Of a stretch of 64,000 nt of DNA, positions 24,654 to 32,625 are shown piece after piece. The notes under the pieces were generated by a model, which ran no database searches, was not told the origin of the DNA, and saw only the letters and a program-made list of their open reading frames with translations. Every line of letters begins with the position of its first letter. Within the stretch, counting starts at the first letter, position 1. Both the position numbers and the translations under genes were made by a program. The DNA comes from Streptomyces sp. NRRL S-1022 (GTDB taxonomy: Bacteria > Actinomycetota > Actinomycetes > Streptomycetales > Streptomycetaceae), in NCBI RefSeq assembly GCF_000720135.1, contig NZ_JOIU01000002.1, positions 124,001 to 188,000 of the forward strand. The letters run 5' to 3'.

Positions 24654-25766
24654 GTGCCTGCCAACCGCTCCACCCTCCTTCGCCGCGGTGCCGCCGTGGT
24701 AGCAGCGCTCCCCCTGCTCACCCTCGCCGCCTGCGGTTACGGGTCCAAGTCCACGGCCGACAACGCCAAGGAGAAGGTCGCCGCCGGCTCGTCCAAGATC
24801 GACGGCCTCGGGTCCGTCAAGATCGGCTACTTCGGCAACCTGACCCACGGCACCGCGCTCGTCGCCCGTCAGCAGGGCCTGTTCCAGAAGGAACTGGGCG
24901 CCACCAAGGCGGACTACCAGATCTTCAACGCCGGCCCCTCGGAGATCGAGGCGCTCAACTCCGGCTCCATCGACATCGGCTGGATCGGCCCGTCCCCGTC
25001 GATCAACGGTTACGTCAAGTCCAACGGCAAGGGCCTGAAGATCATCGGCGGCTCGGCCTCCGGCGGTGTGAAGCTCGTCGTCGACCCGAAGAAGATCACG
25101 TCCCTGAAGGACGTCAAGGGCAAGAAGATCGCCACGCCGCAGCTCGGCAACACGCAGGACGTGGCGTTCCTCAACTGGATCAGCGACCAGGGCTGGAAGG
25201 TCGACGCCAACACCGGCAAGGGCGACGTGTCGGTGGTCCGCACCGACAACAAGATCACCCCGGACGCCTACAAGTCCGGTGCCATCGACGGGGCCTGGGT
25301 GCCGGAGCCGACCGCGTCCAAGCTGGTCGCCGAGGGCGGCAAGGTGCTGCTCGACGAGGCCTCGCTGTGGCCGGACAAGAAGTTCGTGATCACGAACATC
25401 ATCGTGCGCCAGGCCTTCCTCAAGGAGCACCCGAAGGCCGTCGAGGCCGTGCTGAAGGCCTCGGTCGAGGCCAACAAGTGGATCAACGCCAACCCCGGCC
25501 GGGCGAAGGCCGTGGCGAACAAGCAGCTTGAGACCGACTCGGGCAAGGCGCTGCCGGCCAAGGTCCTGGACCCGGCGTGGAAGTCCATCCAGTTCACCGA
25601 CGACCCGCTGGCCTCAACCCTCGGCACGGAGGCGGAGCACGCGGTCAAGGCCGGCCTGCTCCAGAAGCCGGACCTCAAGGGAATCTACGACCTCACGATC
25701 CTCAACAAGGTCCTCAAGGCCGAGGGCGCGAACACGGTCGACGACGCCGGTCTCGGCGCGAGCTGA
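24654..25766 (+). CDS. ssuA: Sulfonate/sulfate-type ABC transporter substrate-binding lipoprotein
   Basis: A 370-residue lipoprotein of the SsuA/NrtA/TauA binding-protein group. The signal ends LLTLAAC, a lipobox near residue 27. The binding core includes KIGYFGNLTHGTALVARQQGLFQKELG, NSGSIDIGWIGPSPSINGY and GAIDGAWVPEPTASKLV. GTG 24654 follows GAGAGG and places the signal correctly; an upstream in-frame start at 24621 is less likely. Context in the sulfate operon with an ATPase and permease suggests uptake of sulfate or alkanesulfonates. No desulfonating monooxygenase is adjacent, so sulfate itself is possible. Confidence 0.88.
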   Translation: MPANRSTLLRRGAAVVAALPLLTLAACGYGSKSTADNAKEKVAAGSSKIDGLGSVKIGYFGNLTHGTALVARQQGLFQKELGATKADYQIFNAGPSEIEALNSGSIDIGWIGPSPSINGYVKSNGKGLKIIGGSASGGVKLVVDPKKITSLKDVKGKKIATPQLGNTQDVAFLNWISDQGWKVDANTGKGDVSVVRTDNKITPDAYKSGAIDGAWVPEPTASKLVAEGGKVLLDEASLWPDKKFVITNIIVRQAFLKEHPKAVEAVLKASVEANKWINANPGRAKAVANKQLETDSGKALPAKVLDPAWKSIQFTDDPLASTLGTEAEHAVKAGLLQKPDLKGIYDLTILNKVLKAEGANTVDDAGLGAS

Positions 25767-25800
25767 CCCCCGCCCGACGAGTTCCCAGGAGGTGACGACC

Positions 25801-26580
25801 ATGGCAACGACCTTCGCCAAGGCCGCGGAGTCGGTGGAGTACGCCGCCCGCCTTGAGCACGTCTCGAAGTCCTTCGCAGGACCGGGCGGGCAGCAGCTCG
25901 TCCTGGACGACATCAGCATCGATGTCGCGCCCGGCGAGTTCGTCACCCTCCTGGGGGCCTCGGGCTGCGGCAAGTCCACCCTGCTCAACCTGGTCGCGGG
26001 CCTGGACCGGCCGACCGCCGGCGCCATCGCGACGGACGGCCGCCCCGCCCTGATGTTCCAGGAGCACGCCCTCTTCCCGTGGCTGACGGCGGGCAAGAAC
26101 ATCGAACTCGCCCTCAAACTCAGGGGAGTCGCGAAGAACGACCGCCGCGGCAAGGCCGAGGAGCTGCTCGAACTCGTCCGCCTGAAGGGCGCGTACGGCA
26201 AGCGGGTGCACGAGCTGTCGGGCGGTATGCGTCAGCGTGTGGCGCTGGCCCGCGCGCTCGCCCAGGAGAGCAACCTGCTGCTGATGGACGAGCCGTTCGC
26301 GGCCCTGGACGCCATCACGCGGGACGTGCTGCACGACGAGCTGACCCGCATCTGGGCGGAGACGGGCCTGTCCGTCCTCTTCGTCACGCACAACGTGCGC
26401 GAGGCGGTGCGGCTCGCCCAGCGGGTCGTGCTGCTGTCCTCGCGCCCCGGCCGGATCGCACGCGAGTGGACGGTCGACATCCCGCAGCCGCGGCGCATCG
26501 AGGACGCGCCCGTGGCCGAACTGTCCCTTGAGATCACCGATGTACTGCGTGGGGAGATCCGCCGTCATGGCCAGCACTGA
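25801..26580 (+). CDS. ssuB: Sulfonate/nitrate-type ABC transporter ATP-binding protein
   Basis: A 259-residue ABC ATPase. Walker A is GASGCGKST (about 55-63), the Q-loop is in MFQEHALFPWL, the signature is LSGGMRQRVALARAL, and Walker B is LLLMDEPFAALD with the switch His in FVTHNVREA. The EHALFPW and HNVREAVRLA contexts are those of the SsuB/TauB/NrtD group. It has an excellent AGGAGGTGA ribosome site. The 3' end overlaps the permease start by 14 bp. Confidence 0.9.
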   Translation: MATTFAKAAESVEYAARLEHVSKSFAGPGGQQLVLDDISIDVAPGEFVTLLGASGCGKSTLLNLVAGLDRPTAGAIATDGRPALMFQEHALFPWLTAGKNIELALKLRGVAKNDRRGKAEELLELVRLKGAYGKRVHELSGGMRQRVALARALAQESNLLLMDEPFAALDAITRDVLHDELTRIWAETGLSVLFVTHNVREAVRLAQRVVLLSSRPGRIAREWTVDIPQPRRIEDAPVAELSLEITDVLRGEIRRHGQH

Positions 26581-27445
26581 GACGACGCCGGCCCAGGACG
26601 CCGGAAGCGTCGAGGCGGGCCTCGACGCACTGGAGACGACGGCCGCCGGCCGTACGCCCTTCAGCCAGACCTTCAGGAACAAGATCCTGCCGCCCATCGT
26701 CGCCATCGCCGTGGTGCTGGTGGCCTGGAGCCTGCTCTACCCGGTCGTCGACAACCCGTCGAAGCTGCCCTCGCCCCAGGACGTGTGGGCCGAGGTCGAG
26801 GACCAGTGGCTCAAGGGCACCCTGATCGACTACATCTGGGGCAGCGTCTCCCGCGGTCTGCTGGGCTTCCTGCTCGCGCTGGCCATCGGTACGCCGCTGG
26901 GTCTGCTCGTGGCGCGGGTGAGGTTCGTGCGCGCGGCGTTCGGCCCGATCCTGTCCGGTCTGCAGTCGCTGCCCTCGGTCGCCTGGGTCGCGCCGGCGGT
27001 GATCTGGCTGGGCCTGGACAACTCGGTGATGTTCACCGTGATCCTGCTCGGCGCCGTCCCCTCGATCGCCAACGGCCTGGTGTCGGGTGTCGACCAGGTG
27101 CCCCCGCTGTTCCTGCGCGCGGGCCGCACCCTGGGCGCGACCGGGCTGCGCGGCACCTGGCACATCGTGATGCCGGCGGCGCTGCCCGGTTATGTGGCCG
27201 GGCTGAAGCAGGGCTGGGCGTTCTCCTGGCGTTCGCTGATGGCCGCCGAGATCATCGCCCAGTCGCCGGACATGGGCATGGGCCTGGGCCAGCTGCTGGA
27301 GGTGGGCCGTACCAACAGCAGCATGGCGACGGTCTTCCTCGCCATCCTGCTCATCCTGTTCGTCGGCATAGCGATCGACCTGCTGATCTTCAGCCCGCTG
27401 GAGCGGTGGGTGCTGCGCAGCCGCGGCCTGCTGGTGAAGAGCTGA
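26567..27445 (+). CDS. ssuC: Sulfonate/nitrate-type ABC transporter permease
   Basis: A 292-residue permease with six predicted spans after a 40-residue cytoplasmic N-terminus. The coupling loop, ASQGLRGTWHIVMPAALPGYVAGLKQGWAFSWRSLMAAE-like in form, lies at about 200-235 and carries the EAA-type contact for the ATPase. ATG 26567 lies inside the end of the ATPase gene, implying translational coupling. With the preceding two genes it forms a complete importer. Confidence 0.9.
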   Translation: MASTETTPAQDAGSVEAGLDALETTAAGRTPFSQTFRNKILPPIVAIAVVLVAWSLLYPVVDNPSKLPSPQDVWAEVEDQWLKGTLIDYIWGSVSRGLLGFLLALAIGTPLGLLVARVRFVRAAFGPILSGLQSLPSVAWVAPAVIWLGLDNSVMFTVILLGAVPSIANGLVSGVDQVPPLFLRAGRTLGATGLRGTWHIVMPAALPGYVAGLKQGWAFSWRSLMAAEIIAQSPDMGMGLGQLLEVGRTNSSMATVFLAILLILFVGIAIDLLIFSPLERWVLRSRGLLVKS

Positions 27446-27450
27446 GTCCC

Positions 27451-28203
27451 ATGCGCCCTGTGCAGCCGGTCCGTCCCGTCCTCGTCGTCATCGCCCACGG
27501 CAGCCGCGACCCGCGCCATGCCGCGACGGTGCACGCCCTCGTGCGCCGGGTGCGCTCGCTGCGCCCGGACGTGCGGGTGGAGACCGGCTTCCTGGACTTC
27601 AACGTCCCGTCCGTGCACGGGGTGCTGCGGTCGCTGGCGGCGGAGGGCGTCCGTGACGTCGTCGCCCTCCCCCTGCTGCTGACCCGCGCGTTCCACGCGA
27701 AGGCGGACATCCCCGCCGTGCTGCGGGACGCGCCGGCGCAGCTGCGCATCCGCCAGGCGGAGGTGCTCGGCCCGTCGCCGCTGCTCCTGGCCGCCCTCGA
27801 ACGGCGGCTGTACGCGGCGGGGCTGTCCCCCGCCGACAAGTCCTCGACCGGGGTCGTGCTGGCCTCGGCGGGGTCCTCCGACCCGGAGGCGATCGCAGTG
27901 ATCGCCGACATCGCGCGGGAGTGGTGGCACACCGGTTGGTGCGCCGTGCGGCCTGCGTTCGCCTCCGCATCCCTTCCCCGTACCGAGGACGCGGTACGGG
28001 AGCTGCGCGCGCTGGGCTGCGCGCGGGTGGCCGTGGCGCCGTACGTCCTGGCGCCGGGTTTCCTGCCCGACCGCATCGCGCGCGGCGCGGCCGGGGCGGA
28101 CGTCCTGGGCGATGTGCTGGGTGCGGCGCCCGAGGTGGCCCGGGTGCTCGTGGAGCGGTACGAGGGGGCGTCCCGGCCCGCTCTGACGGCTCTCGGGGCC
28201 TGA
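27451..28203 (+). CDS. Sirohydrochlorin ferrochelatase (CbiX/SirB type)
   Basis: A 250-residue two-domain sirohydrochlorin chelatase that inserts iron into sirohydrochlorin to make siroheme. The metal-binding His is in VVIAHGSRDPRHAATVHALVRRVR (about 11-34), and PLLLTRAFHAKADIP has the second conserved His. The C-terminal half repeats the fold (GVVLASAGSSDPEA). It starts 5 bp after the permease stop and supplies the cofactor for the sulfite reductase at the head of the operon. Confidence 0.9.
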   Translation: MRPVQPVRPVLVVIAHGSRDPRHAATVHALVRRVRSLRPDVRVETGFLDFNVPSVHGVLRSLAAEGVRDVVALPLLLTRAFHAKADIPAVLRDAPAQLRIRQAEVLGPSPLLLAALERRLYAAGLSPADKSSTGVVLASAGSSDPEAIAVIADIAREWWHTGWCAVRPAFASASLPRTEDAVRELRALGCARVAVAPYVLAPGFLPDRIARGAAGADVLGDVLGAAPEVARVLVERYEGASRPALTALGA

Positions 28204-28279
28204 CCACCGTCCCGGCCGCGGGAGGGAGCCCGCACCGCGTCGGCCGTCGGGGGCTCCTGGTCCCCCAGCCGTCTCAGCA

Positions 28280-28594
28280 GTGACGGTGACCACTCCGCCG
28301 CCGCGCACCGAGCACCACATCCGGCTGCGCCGCGCCGCCCGGGTGCGGGCCCATCGTCTGCTGCCGGAGCCGGCGCGGCACGACTGCTCGGGCGCGGCGC
28401 TCGTGGCGGAGCTGGTGGAACACCCCGGGAAGCCGGGGCGGTTCGGGCTCGTCGACCGCTCAGGGGAGACCTGGACGGGCACCCGCTCGGACGGCACCGT
28501 GCAGACGGTCGAGCCCGGTCGGAGGGTGCCGCTGCGGTCGGGTCTCGACCTGGACCTCGGCGGCGGGGTCCGGGCGGTGGTGCGGGCGCGGTGA
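28280..28594 (+). CDS. Hypothetical 104-residue protein
   Basis: A small Arg-rich protein whose second half looks like a beta-sandwich fragment (RFGLVDRSGETWTGT, then VEPGRRVPLRSGLDLDLGGGVRAVV), faintly FHA-like in spacing. I cannot assign a family. GTG 28280 or GTG 28286 could be the start; no strong ribosome site is visible. It is convergent with the motif-bearing gene at 28636-28959, 41 bp apart, and may be the last sulfate-operon gene or independent. Confidence 0.5.
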   Translation: MTVTTPPPRTEHHIRLRRAARVRAHRLLPEPARHDCSGAALVAELVEHPGKPGRFGLVDRSGETWTGTRSDGTVQTVEPGRRVPLRSGLDLDLGGGVRAVVRAR

Positions 28595-30205
28595 CGTCCG
28601 TGGCCGGAGCCAGGTGGCGGCGGGGCTCCGGCCGGTTACAGTCCCAGGGCGGTGAGGAGCTGCCGGGTGAAGGCGAGGCTGCCGGTGCCGGCCGAGGCCG
28701 CGATGGCGATCGTTTCCAGGGCGGAGCGGATCCGGCCCCGGTTGGGCGGCAGGCCGTCCTCGGCGGACTCCTGGAACTGGGCCTGGATGATCTCGCCCTG
28801 GCGCACCAGCTGCGGGTACTCGGCGCGCAGCGTCTCGGTGAGCCGCGCGGACAGGTCCATCATGGTCGGCAGGTCGGGGTTGGCGTGGTCGACCTGCATC
28901 TGCCCGTGGTCGCCGAAGTCGGCCGGGCCGTTGACGTTGCCGATGTTGTAGGAGCTCATGTCCTGTCCTCGCTTGTGATTCCGGCTGGCCAGGTTCCGGG
29001 CCGGAGGGGCCGCCGGATGGCTGGGGTTGGGGTTTCGGCGGGGGCGGGCCGGATCCCGCGGGCCCGGGTCCGCCCTGGGCTCCCGGGCCGCCGTGGGGTC
29101 CGGGTCCTTGCTGCCCGCCCGGGAGAACCGTCGCGGGGGCGCCGAAGTTGCTGGGACCGCTGACGTTACCGATGTCGTACGTCCGCGTGTTGATGACCTG
29201 CACGGCCTTGTCGAGGGAACTGGTGCCGATGGGGTGGTCCCGCAGGAACCGTTCCGTGGCGGTCGGCACGCCCTGCCGGAGCCGGAACAGGTGGCCCTGC
29301 GCGTCGGTGCGTTCGAGGCGACCGGCCTCGTCCCGGGCGCCGAGGTCCTCGCGGAGGCTGCCGGTGGCGCCGTGGCCGTGGCGGACGTGCTGCCGGGTGA
29401 CGGCGCGGCGGGTCCGGGTCAGGGCGCGTTCCCGGTCGTGCTGCCGGCGGTGGCGGCGCAGGGTGCGGCCGAGGGCGCCGCGCTGTCCGGGGCCGGTGCG
29501 GCGGGTGGCGTGGCGGGTCAGGTCCCACCAGCGTTCGAGGGGGACGACCGGGAGCCCGGCGCGGGACAGGCGGGTGGGGTCGGGCGGCGGCCCGGGGATC
29601 AGGGGGACGTTGCTGCCGCGGACGTGGAGCCGGTTCCGGGCGCGCGGGCCCTGGAGTCCGGGCATGTTCTGCCCGTGCCGTGCCATGTGGGTGCGCAGGC
29701 CGATGACGTCGAAGGGGCGCAGCGGGAGCTTTCCGCCGCCGGGCGCTTCGGCGGGCCGGCTGATGCCGGGGGGCTGCCGGACGACCTCCGAGAGGTACAC
29801 CTCCCGGGCCGTGTCGCGGTCGCGGGCCTCGGTGTGGCGGACCAGTCGCCGGGCGACCGCGCAGGCGCCGAGAGGGCCGAAAATCGCCACCCGTCCGAGT
29901 GACGGGTGCGCGTTGACCAGTCCCCGAGATCCGACGGGCAGGGCGAGGAGTACGGCCGTCCGGAGGCAGGCGAGCCGGTGGTCGAGGGCGGCGCGGCGGC
30001 GGGTGGCCACGCGCGCGGGCCGGGTGAGGGCGACGGCGCTGATGTGCGGGCTCGGCCCGAGGGCGTCGAGCCGGTCTCCGGTGAGCACCCGGTCGACGTA
30101 GAGGGCGACGTCGTCGGCGACGTGCACCGAGGCGCTCAGGCGCCGGGTGACCCCGTCCTTGCGGTACTGCGGCAACGACGGCAGCGGCCTGCCGGTCACA
30201 CTCAT
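28460..30205 (-). CDS. Unknown protein with C-terminal IGNVSGPSNFG motif (gene A); 3' end uncertain
   Basis: The open frame from ATG 30205 (GAGGGGG ribosome site) has clear Streptomyces codon bias for about 415 codons, to near 28960. It then runs on without a stop to 28460, out of frame through gene B, where codon use is not convincing. The supported part is Arg-rich and has no domain I recognise. Near its end it has VINTRTYDIGNVSGPSNFG (motif 343-355), followed by a Gly/Pro/Gln-rich tail. A one-base shift in that tail would bring in a TGA overlapping the gene B ATG, so a frameshift or sequence error is suspected. Confidence 0.62.
   Translation of the reverse strand: MSVTGRPLPSLPQYRKDGVTRRLSASVHVADDVALYVDRVLTGDRLDALGPSPHISAVALTRPARVATRRRAALDHRLACLRTAVLLALPVGSRGLVNAHPSLGRVAIFGPLGACAVARRLVRHTEARDRDTAREVYLSEVVRQPPGISRPAEAPGGGKLPLRPFDVIGLRTHMARHGQNMPGLQGPRARNRLHVRGSNVPLIPGPPPDPTRLSRAGLPVVPLERWWDLTRHATRRTGPGQRGALGRTLRRHRRQHDRERALTRTRRAVTRQHVRHGHGATGSLREDLGARDEAGRLERTDAQGHLFRLRQGVPTATERFLRDHPIGTSSLDKAVQVINTRTYDIGNVSGPSNFGAPATVLPGGQQGPGPHGGPGAQGGPGPAGSGPPPPKPQPQPSGGPSGPEPGQPESQARTGHELLQHRQRQRPGRLRRPRADAGRPRQPRPADHDGPVRAAHRDAARRVPAAGAPGRDHPGPVPGVRRGRPAAQPGPDPLRPGNDRHRGLGRHRQPRLHPAAPHRPGTVTGRSPAATWLRPRTSPRPHHRPDPAAEVQVETRPQRHPPTGLDRLHGAVRAGARPGLP
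28636..28959 (-). CDS. Small protein with N-terminal IGNVNGPADFG motif (gene B)
   Basis: A 107-residue protein of unknown function. Residues 4-16 read YNIGNVNGPADFG, a Gly/Asn-rich beta-prone motif, followed by a short polar linker. Two or three helices fill residues 30-107 (SARLTETLRAEYPQLVRQG, then a turn PPNRGRIRSALETIAIAAS and a C-terminal LLTALGL). A 13-residue motif of the same pattern lies in the upstream gene. Such short motif plus helical-bundle proteins recall partners in bacterial amyloid-like or effector-associated signalling. The ribosome site is GAGGACAGG before ATG 28959. Confidence 0.72.
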   Translation of the reverse strand: MSSYNIGNVNGPADFGDHGQMQVDHANPDLPTMMDLSARLTETLRAEYPQLVRQGEIIQAQFQESAEDGLPPNRGRIRSALETIAIAASAGTGSLAFTRQLLTALGL

Positions 30206-30449
30206 CCGTCCGTCCCCCTCACGCCTGTCGCGCGGCTCACCCTAGAAACAACTCCGCGGGTTTGTCGCGTGGTTCGGTGAGGCGCGGCGGCGGGGGCCGG
30301 GGGTGTGGTAACGGTCGCCGCGGTCCGGCGCTCCCCTGCGACGTCGGACCGCGACGGCTCTTGGTTCTGCGCCGGCCGTGGCCGCCGTGTCACACGTGCG
30401 CCGCGGGCGGCCCGCCGCAGGGGCACTTATCGGCCAATCTCTTCTCGGG

Positions 30450-31097
30450 TCAGTCGAACCGGAGCGCTCCGGTGCGGGTCCGCTTCAGCTCGAAGAGGTC
30501 GGGGTGCCGGGCCAGCACCCGGAAGCTGTCGAAGAGTTCGGCCGCCTCGGCACCGCGCGGCACGGCGCGCAGCACGGGCCCGAACCACACGGTGCCGTCG
30601 AGGTGCAGGGTGGGGGTGCCGACGTAGCCGCCGGTCTCCGGTTCGGCGCCGGCCGTGTGGCTGCGGCGGACGGCGTCGTCGTACGCCGGGTCGTGGGCCG
30701 CGGCCGACAGGTCGGCGGGGAGGCCGAGTTCGGCCAGCGACTCGGTGATCACCGTGTCGAAGTCCTTGACGCCGTGGTCGTGGATGCGGGTGCCGAACGC
30801 GGTGTACAGGTCGCGCAGCACCTCGTCGCCGTGCCGTTCGGCGGCGGCCACGGCGACCCGTACCGGGCCGATCGAGCGGTCCACCAGGTCCCGGTACCAG
30901 TCGGGCAGTTCGTTGCCGGTGTTGTGCAGGTGGAGGCTCATCACCCGGAACCGGAGGTCGAGCGGGCGCAGCCGCTCGACCTCCAGCAGCCAGCGGGAGG
31001 TGATCCAGGCGAACGGGCAGGCCGGGTCGAAGTAGAAGTCGACCCGGGCAGGGCCGGCGGTGGTGCGGGGCGGGGTGTCGGTGCTGCTGTGCGTCAT
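30450..31097 (-). CDS. Mycothiol-dependent nitroreductase-like DsbA-family protein (Rv2466c type)
   Basis: A 215-residue thioredoxin-fold protein closely following Mycobacterium tuberculosis Rv2466c, a mycothiol-dependent oxidoreductase. The active site reads DPACPFAWITSRWLLEVE; Cys27 is kept, but the second Cys of CPWC is Ala (residue 30). Later landmarks include GPVRVAVAAAERHGDEVL, TAFGTRIHDHG, the cis-Pro loop GTPTLHLDG, and the ending ELKRTRT. The monothiol form suggests glutaredoxin-like mycothiol chemistry. Expected to be cytoplasmic. Confidence 0.88.
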   Translation of the reverse strand: MTHSSTDTPPRTTAGPARVDFYFDPACPFAWITSRWLLEVERLRPLDLRFRVMSLHLHNTGNELPDWYRDLVDRSIGPVRVAVAAAERHGDEVLRDLYTAFGTRIHDHGVKDFDTVITESLAELGLPADLSAAAHDPAYDDAVRRSHTAGAEPETGGYVGTPTLHLDGTVWFGPVLRAVPRGAEAAELFDSFRVLARHPDLFELKRTRTGALRFD

Positions 31098-31194
31098 GAC
31101 GGCGACGCTAGTGCCCGGATGGACCGGAGTCCCGGCCCAATCGACCGCTGTATGACTGGTCCGATCGGCGGACCCTCGCGGCCGGGGCCGTTGG

Positions 31195-32211
31195 TCAGCC
31201 GCTCTGCCGTACCGCCTCGTCGGCCAGCCGGACGAGGTCGGCGACCGGCAGCGAACCGGCCGGCCGGCCCTCGCGCGCGAACTCGCCGGCGAGGCGCTGC
31301 AGCAGTTCGTTGAGCGGGGTGGGGACGCCGTGCAGCCGGCCGAGCAGGACGATCTCGCCGTTGAGGTAGTCGGCCTCGATGGTGCCGGTGCCCCGGACCA
31401 GGGACTGCCAGGAGGAGCCGCCGCCCCGCGGAACCCCGTCCAGCGGGACCAGGGTGACCTTGCCGTCGCGGGCGGCGCGCTGTTCCGCCGCGCCGGCGTA
31501 CGCGATCCCGGCGGCGTCGAGCACCTCCTCGCCCTCCGCGCGGACCCGTGCGAACAGCGCCTGGGCCGCCTCGCTCGCCACGGGTCCGCTGACCGCCTCC
31601 AGCGCGTTGCCGAGGTTCCCGAGCAGCTTGGCGTACTGCCAGCGGGCCACGTCGGGCACGACCGGTGCCTCGAAGTGCGCGTCCGTGAGGTCGGCGGCGA
31701 TCCGGCGGATGGTGTCGTCGGCGCCGTGCGGGGCGCGGCCGAGGTGCAGCACGCCGGTGAGCGGGGCGCCGGCGGCGGAGACGGTCCCGGGTTCCACGAA
31801 GGTGGAGGGCAGCCAGACGCAGACCCCGTACACGCGCCGGAAGCGGCGCAGTGCCAGCCGGCCGCTTTCGACGCCGTTCTGCAGGCAGACCAGCGGCAGC
31901 CGTTCGGCCGCGGTGCCGCCGCCGGCGACGGGTGTGCCGGCCCAGGTGTCCAGGGCGGCCACGGTGTCCTGGGTCTTCACGGCGAGCAGGAGGACGTCGT
32001 CGGGGCGCAGTTCGCCGAGCGGGTCCGGCCCGTCGACGGCGGGCAGCCGGTGCGTCGACTCCCCCTGCGGGACCCGCAGGCGCAGCCCGTGCGCGCGGAG
32101 GGCGGCCAGGTGGGCGCCGCGGGCGACGAGGACGACCTCGCGCCCGGCCTGGGCGAGGCGTCCACCGACGGTGCCGCCGACCGCGCCGGCTCCGATGATG
32201 ATGTAGCGCAT
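31195..32211 (-). CDS. 2-dehydropantoate 2-reductase family protein
   Basis: A 338-residue ketopantoate-reductase (PanE/ApbA) family protein. The NADPH-binding motif IIIGAGAVGGTVGGRLAQAG is at residues 4-23, LLAVKTQDT near 84, and the C-terminal helical domain holds the catalytic-Lys region ARWQYAKLLGNLGNALEA (about 190-207). ATG 32211 puts the Rossmann strand at the start; the frame extends further upstream without homology. Solitary copies in actinomycetes are not always the pantothenate enzyme, so no symbol is given. Divergent from the MMPL gene. Confidence 0.85.
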   Translation of the reverse strand: MRYIIIGAGAVGGTVGGRLAQAGREVVLVARGAHLAALRAHGLRLRVPQGESTHRLPAVDGPDPLGELRPDDVLLLAVKTQDTVAALDTWAGTPVAGGGTAAERLPLVCLQNGVESGRLALRRFRRVYGVCVWLPSTFVEPGTVSAAGAPLTGVLHLGRAPHGADDTIRRIAADLTDAHFEAPVVPDVARWQYAKLLGNLGNALEAVSGPVASEAAQALFARVRAEGEEVLDAAGIAYAGAAEQRAARDGKVTLVPLDGVPRGGGSSWQSLVRGTGTIEADYLNGEIVLLGRLHGVPTPLNELLQRLAGEFAREGRPAGSLPVADLVRLADEAVRQSG

Positions 32212-32372
32212 GCGCCGAGCCTCGCACAGGCGGGCGGTCCCGCGGCGCCTGCCGTGCGGCCCTCGTGCCCCGTGGGGGCGGGCGCGAAGGCCGCACGGCA
32301 CGGCGTGGGCCGGGCTGCGCGAAACTCTCGCTGATCAGCGGCGTGCGGATCAACTCCTTCACGCAGCTGTGA

Positions 32373-32385
32373 CTTGTTCAACAAG
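32373..32385. promoter_or_regulatory. GntR/FadR-like palindrome between panE-like and MMPL genes
   Basis: CTTGTT-C-AACAAG is a perfect inverted repeat containing TTGTTCAACAA, which fits the FadR-subfamily consensus TNGT-N3-ACNA. It lies in the 414-bp divergent spacer 32212-32625, in which I see no gene. No GntR gene is nearby. Confidence 0.45.
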
Positions 32386-32625
32386 GTTTCGCAATGACAA
32401 ACCGGGAGCGCTGGCGGCGGATCGGACACCGGAGCCCTGAGAGCCGTCCCCGAGAACCGGCGATAGGTGTAAGGGGCCGTCGTCCTCCCCAGTGGTGATC
32501 CGGCCACCGCACAGTTCACCGGCCAGTACGACGAGCCGTTCCCGTCCGGCCCCTACCGTCGAATCGAACAAGCACGCAGGTGACGGCAGGGGGCCGGCAC
32601 CGCACACGAGGGGGGCAGACCCGTC

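Noticed and set aside
23079..25430. 783-codon minus-strand ORF over cysN and ssuA
   Set aside because: Antisense shadow; the plus-strand genes have all family motifs.
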